Assembly: GCA_016795105.1 (NCBI GenBank)
Contig: JAEUIH010000012.1
Location: forward strand, 111,337 to 175,336
Direction: 5' to 3'
DNA: 64,000 bases
Source: Planctomyces sp.
GTDB lineage: Bacteria > Planctomycetota > Planctomycetia > Planctomycetales > Planctomycetaceae
Shown here: piece after piece, positions 57,067-64,000 of the stretch
Numbering within the stretch: the first letter of the stretch is position 1
Layout of the letters: every line of letters begins with the position of its first letter
The notes under the pieces: generated by a model
What the model was told of the DNA's origin: nothing
What the model saw: only the letters and a program-made list of their open reading frames with translations
The model's database searches: none
Position numbers and translations under genes: made by a program

Positions 57067-58173
57067 ATGATCAACCTCCACACGACTCAACTCATACTGC
57101 GGTACCCTTTTGTGTCCGTCCCGAAGTTGAACGTCGCCTGCCTGCGTGATTCCATCCTGGGCTTTTTCAGATTGGCATTCATACCTGCTGGTCTGATGAT
57201 GAGCTTGTTTTGCGGCTGCCAACAATCAGAGACTCCGGCAACAACGACAGTTGCCGGCGAGTCATCGCAGTCAACGGAAAATGAATCGAATGGAAAACTG
57301 GCAACGACAAAGAAGCCGCTTGTCGCCCTGGTGATGAAATCCCTTGCGAATGAGTTCTTTGTCACTATGGCTGAAGGCGCGAAAGCGCATCAGGAAAAAT
57401 CTGCTGACAAATATGAGTTGCTGGTGAACGGGATTCGCGACGAAACGGATCTCAGCGGGCAGGTATCCCTGGTCGAACAAATGGTCAGTCTCGGAGCGGA
57501 TGCGATTGTCATCGCACCCGCCGATTCAAAGGCGTTGGTACCCGTTCTCAAGAAAGCGCGTGAACAGGGGATCATCGTCATCAACATCGACAACAAACTG
57601 GACGCGGACGTCTTAAAGTCCGAGAACATTACAATCCCATTTGTTGGTCCGGACAATCGAGCAGGAGCCAGGGCTGTTGGCGAACATCTTGCCTCGCAGC
57701 TTGGGGCTGGAACTGAGGTCGTCATTCTCGAAGGAGTAACAACATCATTTAATGGTCAGCAGCGTAAACTGGGATTTGAAGACGCGATGTCGGCTGCCGG
57801 AATGAAAGTTGTTGATTCTCAGTCGGCTCAATGGGAGATGTCGGTCGCAGACCAGGTGACTGCATCGATGTTGACATCACACTCCAACGTTGGAGCAATC
57901 CTCGCATGTAACGACAGCATGGCATTGGGTGCTCTTGCTGCGACTCGAGCCGCCGGGCTGGGGGACAAGGTTCGCATTGTCGGGTTTGATAATATTCAGG
58001 CAGTGCAGCAGGCCATTCGCGATGGTCAAATTCTGGCCACAGCCGATCAGCACGGCGACCAACTGGCCGTTTATGGAATCGAATACGCCCTGAAGGCCAT
58101 TGCAGACCCGTCAACCTCTCTTGAAGACAAACAGACCCCCGTAGACCTCGTTACAGCCGGAAACCTGAAATGA
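57067..58173 (+). CDS. Ribose-type periplasmic substrate-binding lipoprotein
   Basis: The product is 368 residues from ATG 57067 (GGAG five bases upstream); the frame is open from 56788. The leader ends in LFCGC, a slightly unusual lipobox with Cys51. The mature part is a LacI/RbsB-type binding protein: PLVALVMKSLANEFFVTMAE, ADAIVIAPADSKALVPVLKK, INIDNKLDAD, GPDNRAGARAVGEHLA, VVILEG, ILACNDSMALGALAATRAAG and VGFDNIQAVQQAIRDG. Such proteins feed sugars to ABC importers, but no permease or ATPase gene is in the window. Its stop overlaps the glcE start (ATGA), so it is translated with glycolate oxidase genes and may bind a sugar acid or act as a sensor. Confidence 0.9.
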   Translation: MINLHTTQLILRYPFVSVPKLNVACLRDSILGFFRLAFIPAGLMMSLFCGCQQSETPATTTVAGESSQSTENESNGKLATTKKPLVALVMKSLANEFFVTMAEGAKAHQEKSADKYELLVNGIRDETDLSGQVSLVEQMVSLGADAIVIAPADSKALVPVLKKAREQGIIVINIDNKLDADVLKSENITIPFVGPDNRAGARAVGEHLASQLGAGTEVVILEGVTTSFNGQQRKLGFEDAMSAAGMKVVDSQSAQWEMSVADQVTASMLTSHSNVGAILACNDSMALGALAATRAAGLGDKVRIVGFDNIQAVQQAIRDGQILATADQHGDQLAVYGIEYALKAIADPSTSLEDKQTPVDLVTAGNLK

Positions 58174-59471
58174 CCGAACAGCGTCTGAATCAGGGGAACC
58201 CATCCATGACGATGCCTGCAACAGCCAAACACTCTTCGTCGGAGCGAGGCTCGAGTGAATTCCAGCCCGGAAGTGTTGAAGAGTTATCTGGACTGATTCA
58301 AACATCAGCTCGTTCGGGCAGGGCAATTCGTACGGGTGAGTGTTCTGCAATAGAACAGTCTCAACTCAGTATTGTGGCGGGCAAGCCGGTCGATCGCGTC
58401 TCACTGCAGAATCTGAATTCGGTGGTCGACTATCCGGCACGAGATATGACGATCACGGTTGAAGCCGGTATGACGGTTGGTCAGCTTCGGGAAGTGCTTC
58501 GCTCAGAGAGCCAGCAGCTTCCACTGGATACTCATTCAAACACAGTTTCGATCGGATCGCTGGTTGCGGGAGATCATTCCGGTCCGCGACGAACGGGCTA
58601 TGGAACGGTGCGAGACTACCTGATCGGTATGGAAGCGGTTGACGGTAGAGGGAGGATCTTCCACGCGGGAGGCCGAGTCGTCAAAAATGTTGCAGGGTAC
58701 GATTTTTGTCGACTTGCGGCAGGCTCACGAGGACAGATTGGCGTTCTGACACGGCTGACATTCAAACTCAAACCATGTCCGGCTTCCGCGGCAATCGCGG
58801 TTGTCGGATGCCCAACCCTGAAGATTCTCGAGCAAGTCCTCAATCGACTGAACCTTTCAGCCACCAGACCAACGATTCTTGACGTTTTGAACCCTGCCGC
58901 CATGAAATCGGTGCAGACTCCGGACAGTTCCTCCATGAGCCCCCGAGGACTGAACGCCTTCGACATCGACGGCCATGCGGCATTTATTCTTGCGGGCTTT
59001 GAAGGTACTCAGTCCGTCTGTCGCTGGCAACTGGATTCACTCCGCGAAGAAACTCAGCCGGATGGATGCAGCTTCACAGAGATTCCGGAGCAGACTCCGG
59101 ATACCGTGTATGGACTGAGCCAGCGGATAACTGCCCGACAGCATTCGACTCCGGACTCCGGCTGGCTGTTTCGACTGACGGTGCCTCCATCCAGTTCAGT
59201 GGCTGCAATCTCACTCGCTGACCCTGGCAGTGTCGAGGTCTTTGGGCGGGCGTCACATGGATCTTTGTACTATCGACCGGCCTCCCTGAGTAGACCACCA
59301 GAGTGCTCTTTGGAAGCATCATTACGAGAGCAATTGAGCCATGTCGTAACAGACAGCCATGGTGTGATGAGTGACTTGAATTCCGCAGTTGGGAAGACAA
59401 CGACAAATCACTCAACCCTGATTCGATCTCTGTTGAAGGCGTTCGATCCTGAAGGAGTCTTTGTATCGTGA
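58170..59471 (+). CDS. glcE: Glycolate oxidase FAD-binding subunit GlcE-like
   Basis: A 433-residue protein. The PCMH-type FAD domain is visible: FQPGSVEELSGLIQTSARSG, MTITVEAGMTVGQLREVL, IGSLVAGDHSGPRRTGYGTV, RDYLIGMEAVDGRGRIFHAG and VVKNVAGYDFCRLAAGS, all GlcE-like. The C-terminal half is more divergent, as usual. GlcE works with GlcD (catalytic FAD subunit, not in the window) and GlcF to oxidise glycolate to glyoxylate. The ATG overlaps the stop of the binding-protein gene by four bases. glcF begins 95 bases later. Confidence 0.88.
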   Translation: MTEQRLNQGNPSMTMPATAKHSSSERGSSEFQPGSVEELSGLIQTSARSGRAIRTGECSAIEQSQLSIVAGKPVDRVSLQNLNSVVDYPARDMTITVEAGMTVGQLREVLRSESQQLPLDTHSNTVSIGSLVAGDHSGPRRTGYGTVRDYLIGMEAVDGRGRIFHAGGRVVKNVAGYDFCRLAAGSRGQIGVLTRLTFKLKPCPASAAIAVVGCPTLKILEQVLNRLNLSATRPTILDVLNPAAMKSVQTPDSSSMSPRGLNAFDIDGHAAFILAGFEGTQSVCRWQLDSLREETQPDGCSFTEIPEQTPDTVYGLSQRITARQHSTPDSGWLFRLTVPPSSSVAAISLADPGSVEVFGRASHGSLYYRPASLSRPPECSLEASLREQLSHVVTDSHGVMSDLNSAVGKTTTNHSTLIRSLLKAFDPEGVFVS

Positions 59472-59566
59472 TTGATCGCCAGGTCAGTGATTGAAGCTGA
59501 AGAGAACTTCCGGTCTGCTGTCGTACCTGTTTACGAAACTGAAAAAGAAGACGAGTACCCCGCTGC

Positions 59567-60970
59567 ATGTCAGCTTCCGAAATTAATCAGCCTCCTGCAA
59601 CGACAAGTGGCCGCATTGGTCAGTCAATTCCCTATGAACGCTTCCTGGACTGCGTTCATTGCGGACTTTGCACATCTGCCTGCCCAACGTATGTTGAAAC
59701 AGGAAATGAAAATGACGGTCCTCGTGGTCGCATCTATCTGATGCGATCGGTTGTGGATGGGCGACTCGAACTCACAGACCGAGTTCGAAATCACCTGGAC
59801 CTGTGTCTTGATTGCCGAAGCTGCGAAACAGCCTGTCCATCGGGAGTTCAGTACGGCCGTCTGCTGGAACCATTTCGCATCGAGATGCAGTCCATTCCTC
59901 CGACTGATGGTACCGGCAAAGTTCACGGATCCGAGCCGCATCGAGCTCCATCCGCCCCAGTCCGTCCAGACTGGTTCCACCGCTGGATTCTGCACGGATT
60001 ATTTCCCAGTCGACGTAAGACTCGTCTGGCGCTGTTACCAGCGCGTCTGATGCAGAAACTCGGGCTGGATCGACTCATGGAATCATCGGGTCTGACGAAA
60101 TTTCTGCCCATGAGACTTCAAAGGATGCAGCAGCAACTTCCTCGTCTTCGAAAATCGCTGCCGGAACTTCCGGAATTTCTGCCTGCACGAGGGCCTCGAA
60201 GAGCAACCGTGGGTTTGTTTATCGGATGTGTTGCGGATGCTATGTTTCGACATGTTCACTGGGCGACCGCTCGAGTGCTTCAGGAGAATGGCTGCGATGT
60301 GCGCATCCCTAGGAATCAGGGTTGTTGCGGAGCAATTCATTACCACAGCGGCGCATCGGAACCTGCAGTTCGCCTGATGAATGAAAACATCCAGGCGTTT
60401 GATCTCAACGAGTTGGATGCTGTCATTGTCAACGTTGCAGGCTGTGGGGCGATGTTGAAGGACTATCCCCATATTCAGGAAGAACTCACAGGCCAGCATT
60501 CCGCAGAGAAGCTGGACCCAGTCACAGAATTCGGCGATAAGGTGAAGGATATCCATGAGTTCCTGATGGCTCTTGGACCTGTGCCACCCACAGGAGTCAT
60601 CAACGCAGTTGTTGCTTACCAGGATGCATGTCACCTGCAGCATGCCCAGAAGATCCGGCAGCAGCCCCGAGATCTGCTGAATCTGATTCCCGGCATTCGG
60701 CTGAAAGCCGTTGCTGAGTCTGAGTTATGCTGTGGAGCGGCTGGCAGTTATAACCTGACTCAGCCTGACATGGCAGATCGCCTGGGGCGTCGAAAAGCGG
60801 GGCACCTGCTGGATGTGTCGCCGGATGTTATTGTTTCGGGAAATGCGGGGTGCTCTCTTCAACTGCAGGCAAAACTCCGTGAGCGCAAGTCTCAGATTGC
60901 AGTGGTGCACCCAATGGAATTGCTGGATCTCAGTTATCGCAAGGCAACTCTGAAGGAACTGGAATCATGA
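59567..60970 (+). CDS. glcF: Glycolate oxidase iron-sulfur subunit GlcF
   Basis: A 467-residue protein. Two [4Fe-4S] motifs: CVHCGLCTSACP (Cys29, 32, 35, 39) and CLDCRSCETACPSG (Cys80, 83, 86, 90). Two CCG domains follow: FIGCVADAMFRHVHWA ... NQGCCGAIHYHSG and ACHLQHAQKI ... SELCCGAAGSYNL. Length and order match GlcF, which passes electrons from the flavin subunits toward the quinone pool at the membrane. It is coupled to the following HAD gene by an ATGA overlap. Confidence 0.95.
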   Translation: MSASEINQPPATTSGRIGQSIPYERFLDCVHCGLCTSACPTYVETGNENDGPRGRIYLMRSVVDGRLELTDRVRNHLDLCLDCRSCETACPSGVQYGRLLEPFRIEMQSIPPTDGTGKVHGSEPHRAPSAPVRPDWFHRWILHGLFPSRRKTRLALLPARLMQKLGLDRLMESSGLTKFLPMRLQRMQQQLPRLRKSLPELPEFLPARGPRRATVGLFIGCVADAMFRHVHWATARVLQENGCDVRIPRNQGCCGAIHYHSGASEPAVRLMNENIQAFDLNELDAVIVNVAGCGAMLKDYPHIQEELTGQHSAEKLDPVTEFGDKVKDIHEFLMALGPVPPTGVINAVVAYQDACHLQHAQKIRQQPRDLLNLIPGIRLKAVAESELCCGAAGSYNLTQPDMADRLGRRKAGHLLDVSPDVIVSGNAGCSLQLQAKLRERKSQIAVVHPMELLDLSYRKATLKELES

Positions 60971-61638
60971 ACAGCCCGCAATCTGAAATCCGGGCTGTGG
61001 TTTTTGACCTCGATGGCACCATGCTGAACACCGAAGACGTGTTCGAACTTGCTGGCCAGGAATTGCTTGCCCGTCGAGGAATTCAGATGACCGATGCCAT
61101 CCGGCATTCTATGCTGGGGCGCAGAGCACATGAAGCATTTGAAGCGTTGCGTCGAATGACCGGCATTCGGGACAGCATTCCGGATCTTGCTCATGAGACC
61201 AAAGAACTCTTCGAGCACTTCGCTGGCGACCTTCTGACGACCATGCCGGGACTTGACGATGTCCTGCACGTTGTAGAGCAACGACAACTGCCAAAGGCCG
61301 TGGCGACGTCTTCACCAAGGACGTACATGACGGCGTTATTGTCACGATTCGAGTTGCTTCATCGTTTTCCGATTACGCTGACCGCTGAAGATGTGACTCA
61401 TGGAAAACCTCATCCGGAAATCTATGAAACGGTTGCTCGACTGTTGAACGTAGAAACGCACCAGATGCTGGTGCTCGAGGACAGTGAAACCGGAACCCGG
61501 TCTGCAGCCGCTGCCGGGGCTTTCGTCGTTTCAGTGCCAAATCGCCATACAGTTGTAGGCGATTTCAGCATGAGTTCTTTGAAAGTCTCCAGCCTTGCCG
61601 ACGAAAACCTGCTTCGAATTCTGCGAACTGGTCTATAA
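60967..61638 (+). CDS. HAD-family phosphatase, candidate phosphoglycolate phosphatase
   Basis: A 223-residue HAD subfamily IA protein. Motif I is VVFDLDGTMLNTED (nucleophile Asp14, acid Asp16). A helical cap follows. Motif II is in VATSSPRTYM, the conserved Lys in GKPHPEIYE and motif III is LVLEDSETGTRSAAAAGA. The family includes phosphoglycolate phosphatases and beta-phosphoglucomutases. The ATGA overlap with glcF favours 2-phosphoglycolate as substrate: the HAD would make glycolate and GlcDEF would oxidise it. That is an inference from context; sugar phosphates remain possible. Confidence 0.9.
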   Translation: MNSPQSEIRAVVFDLDGTMLNTEDVFELAGQELLARRGIQMTDAIRHSMLGRRAHEAFEALRRMTGIRDSIPDLAHETKELFEHFAGDLLTTMPGLDDVLHVVEQRQLPKAVATSSPRTYMTALLSRFELLHRFPITLTAEDVTHGKPHPEIYETVARLLNVETHQMLVLEDSETGTRSAAAAGAFVVSVPNRHTVVGDFSMSSLKVSSLADENLLRILRTGL

Positions 61639-61717
61639 CACTCTGAAGTTTCAGTCGACTGGCTTGATCAATTTCGGTTGGTGACTGATTCATAAATTCT
61701 ATATCAAAAGGAACACT

Positions 61718-63760
61718 GTGATTATGATTTCACCCCGATTCTTCAGGAGCCTGTTGCTGGCATGTACGTGCATGTCGACTCTGCATGCTCAGGAACCGTA
61801 TTCCGGAATTGATCCTGACGGATTCGACAGCAACGTTCGAGTCCAGGACGACCTGTTTCAGCACGTCAACGGACGCTGGCTTCTCACGACAGACATCCCG
61901 GGCGACAAGTCCAACTATGGCTCATTCACTGCTCTCGACGACATGGCACGGGAGAACATCCGTATCATTATCGAGGAATCGGCCGAGAATCCAACCGACG
62001 AGAATGCTCAGAAGATCGGTGACTTCTATCGCAGCTATATGAATGAAGAGATCATCAATGCGCGAGGCATTGAACCGCTGAAGGAAGAGCTTGCAGCAAT
62101 TGATGCCGTCTCTTCCACAGACCAGCTGATTCAACTTCTGGGAACCTGGCAGTCTAAAGGTCTTGGCGGACCAATCGGCTTCTTTGTCAGTACCGATGCG
62201 AAGAACTCTTCCCGATACCTCGCCGCTGTCTCACAGAGTGGAACGACGCTCCCGGATCGAGACTACTATCTGAAAGACGACGATCGTTATCAGGCTGCCA
62301 GGTCAGCTTTAAAGTCGTACATTGCAAAGCTGCACGAGCTGGCAGGACTGAGCGATGGCCCTGTGGCGTCTGAGGCCGTACTGGCTCTCGAGACAAAACT
62401 CGCTCAGGTGCAGTGGGATCGAACGGAACTCCGGAACGCCGAAAAGCGTTACAATCTATTTGAGGTTTCCAGACTTCCTGAGCTCACTCCGGAAATGGCA
62501 TGGAAGGCATTCTTTGAATCGGCGGGGGTGGCCGACCTTTCAGAAGTCAATGTGGCGACACCCAGCTACTTTCAGGGACTGGAGAAGATTCTTGCCGAGG
62601 TTCCGGTTGCAGACTGGAAGCACTACCTGCGATTTCAGCTTCTGGACTCCGCCGCGAACTACCTGTCAAAAGACTGGGTCGATGCATCATTCGAGTTTCA
62701 TGGCAAAACTCTGACCGGAGTCCCGGAACAGCAGCCACGCTGGAAACGCGCCGTCGATGCCTGTTCCGGTGCAGGTGCAGGGGACTTCGGGGTGCTCGGC
62801 GAAGCTGTCGGACAGGTCTACGTTGCACGTCACTTCCGACCGGAAGCGAAACACCGTATGGACCAGTTGGTAGCCAATCTTCTGAAGACGTACGAAACCA
62901 GCATTCATGAACTGAAGTGGATGACTGACGCAACAAAGGTCCAGGCGCTCGACAAGCTGCACAAGATGACACCCAAAATCGGGTACACCGAAAAGTGGCG
63001 AGATTATTCAAACCTTGAAATCAAACCGGATGATCTGCTGGGCAATATGCAGCGTTCAGCCGCATTTGAGTACAAACGAATGATCGATCGACTTGGAAAA
63101 CCCGTCGACCGAACCGAATGGGGAATGACACCTCAAACCGTCAATGCGTACTATAACGCGAGCAAAAACGAAATCGTGTTTCCGGCTGCCATTCTTCAAC
63201 CGCCGTTCTTTGATGCTCAGGCGGAAGATGCAGTCAATTATGGTGGAATTGGTGCAGTGATTGGCCATGAGATCAGCCACGGATTCGACGATCAGGGCAG
63301 CAAATACGACGGAGATGGAAATCTTCGAAACTGGTGGACGGATGAAGATCGTGCTGCATTTGAAAAGCTGACGTCTGCACTGGTCAAGCAGTACGAAGGC
63401 TACGAAGCAATGCCCGGAAAGAATCTCAACGGACGATTGACCCTGGGCGAAAACATTGCCGATCTCAGCGGTATGGCAATCGCCTTCAAGGCATACAAAC
63501 TATCCCTGAACGGCAAGCCAGGCCCCGTTATCGAAAACATGACTGCTGAGCAGCGGTTCTTCCTTGGCTGGTCGCAAATCTGGCGTCGCAAGTATCGCGA
63601 TGAAGAGCTGGTTCGACGACTTGTCGTTGACCCGCATTCACCATCTGCGTTCCGAGCAAACGGACCAGTGACCAATCTGGATGCATTCTATGAAGCGTTT
63701 AACGTGCAGCCCGGAGATAAGCTCTACAAGGCACCCTCAGAACGCATTCAGATCTGGTAG
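61718..63760 (+). CDS. M13-family zinc metallopeptidase (neprilysin/PepO-like)
   Basis: A 680-residue secreted protein starting at GTG 61718 (AGGA five bases upstream; ATG 61724 is an alternative). The signal peptide ends near HAQ. The N-terminal M13 domain has DDLFQHVNGRWLLTTDIPGD and VSQSGTTLPDRDYYL. The catalytic domain has NAYYNASKNEIVFPAAILQ, zinc motif HEISH (His517, Glu518, His521) in VIGHEISHGFDDQGS, and the third ligand Glu578 in LGENIADLSG, with WRRKYRDEELVRRL near the end. It cleaves short peptides outside the cytoplasm. It is a stand-alone gene, 79 bases after the HAD gene. Confidence 0.96.
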   Translation: MIMISPRFFRSLLLACTCMSTLHAQEPYSGIDPDGFDSNVRVQDDLFQHVNGRWLLTTDIPGDKSNYGSFTALDDMARENIRIIIEESAENPTDENAQKIGDFYRSYMNEEIINARGIEPLKEELAAIDAVSSTDQLIQLLGTWQSKGLGGPIGFFVSTDAKNSSRYLAAVSQSGTTLPDRDYYLKDDDRYQAARSALKSYIAKLHELAGLSDGPVASEAVLALETKLAQVQWDRTELRNAEKRYNLFEVSRLPELTPEMAWKAFFESAGVADLSEVNVATPSYFQGLEKILAEVPVADWKHYLRFQLLDSAANYLSKDWVDASFEFHGKTLTGVPEQQPRWKRAVDACSGAGAGDFGVLGEAVGQVYVARHFRPEAKHRMDQLVANLLKTYETSIHELKWMTDATKVQALDKLHKMTPKIGYTEKWRDYSNLEIKPDDLLGNMQRSAAFEYKRMIDRLGKPVDRTEWGMTPQTVNAYYNASKNEIVFPAAILQPPFFDAQAEDAVNYGGIGAVIGHEISHGFDDQGSKYDGDGNLRNWWTDEDRAAFEKLTSALVKQYEGYEAMPGKNLNGRLTLGENIADLSGMAIAFKAYKLSLNGKPGPVIENMTAEQRFFLGWSQIWRRKYRDEELVRRLVVDPHSPSAFRANGPVTNLDAFYEAFNVQPGDKLYKAPSERIQIW

Positions 63761-63816
63761 TTGTCGGAAGGGAAAATATATTTTGCCCTCGCCGCAACAC
63801 CATTCCCCGGTATTGA

Positions 63817-63872
63817 AAGTTTAACGGCGAGCCGCAGGCGTCTGCGAAGTTTAGCGGCAAGCCGCAGGCGTC
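63817..63872. repeat. Two tandem copies of a dispersed GCGGCNAGCCGCAGGCGTC repeat
   Basis: AAGTTTAACGGCGAGCCGCA (63817, continuing to 63842) and AAGTTTAGCGGCAAGCCGCA (63847, continuing to 63872) are 24/26 identical and 30 bases apart. A third, partial copy lies at 55659. Repeat spacing and the shared palindromic core suggest a mobile or RNA-level element, not chance. Confidence 0.7.
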
Positions 63873-63951
63873 CGAGATCCGCATCACACGTCGCCGTAAA
63901 AGAGAAGACTGAGACGCGTTGTTTGGTACAATCGGGGTGCGAGGAGGCGGA

Positions 63952-64000
63952 CGGCACTCGGAGAGTGCCTGCTACAGTAGCAGGCACTCTCCGAGTGCCG
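63952..64000. repeat. Perfect 24-bp inverted repeat at the window edge
   Basis: The sequence from 63952 to 63975 is repeated in exact reverse complement from 63977 to 64000, around a single A. Each arm contains the nested dyad GGCACTC-GGA-GAGTGCC. The element may extend past the window end. It is a second version of the unit at 22957. Confidence 0.85.

Overview
The window reads as chromosome from a free-living, flagellated planctomycete. Evidence: an N-terminal DUF1559 prepilin-like protein at the left edge, a giant surface protein with a LEDRMLLA-type planctomycete N-terminal motif, an ECF sigma factor next to a Ser/Thr kinase with a TPR-like tail, a sulfatase, a SUMF1-fold lipoprotein, a ceramidase-like hydrolase fused to a LamG-like domain, and a flagellar gene set with both P-ring and L-ring proteins. 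Genus cannot be fixed from sequence reading alone. No rRNA, tRNA, CRISPR array, insertion sequence or prophage was seen.

Layout. 1-8 kb: partial DUF1559 gene (minus), SUMF1-like lipoprotein, MnmE-like GTPase lacking the C-terminal cysteine motif, a secreted/anchored hypothetical protein, an esterase (minus), a repeat-rich spacer with two tiny coupled frames (one AbrB/MazE-like), and a membrane protein (minus). 8.3-23 kb: one 10.7-kb gene for a mosaic RHS/YD-repeat surface protein, then the ECF sigma factor and receptor-like Ser/Thr kinase. 23-29 kb: gap (minus, with a textbook terminator), an SLC13/DASS anion transporter, a small lipoprotein (minus), the ceramidase-LamG protein, and a dense mosaic of inverted repeats.

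29.7-39.1 kb: flagellar operon flgF-flgG-flgA-flgH-flgI-flgJ-flgN-flgK-flgL plus a small HDOD-like gene. A candidate sigma-54 promoter (GG-N10-GC) lies 55 bp before flgF, with two 14-bp palindromic boxes about 130 bp further upstream. 39.3-48.1 kb: aspartate kinase with four ACT units, an HTH protein with a long acidic SDSDV/DSGISL repeat region and one C-terminal membrane helix, a zinc-ribbon/trypsin/HEAT membrane protein, and a sulfatase.

48.1-55.6 kb: an accessory-looking run of small plus-strand genes (CopZ-N-like metal protein, methyltransferase, several membrane proteins, CSD-DUF1294 fusion, DoxX-like protein, small lipoprotein, DUF1841-like protein), several with TTG or GTG starts. 55.9-64 kb: a receiver-domain protein (minus), then a tightly coupled set: sugar-type substrate-binding lipoprotein, glcE, glcF and a HAD phosphatase, consistent with phosphoglycolate/glycolate salvage. 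An M13 metallopeptidase and dispersed palindromic repeats close the window.

The least-described items are the acidic-repeat HTH membrane protein with its protease neighbour, the giant surface protein with its sigma/kinase neighbours, the sigma-54-type control region of the flagellar operon, and the orphan binding protein coupled to glycolate oxidase subunits.
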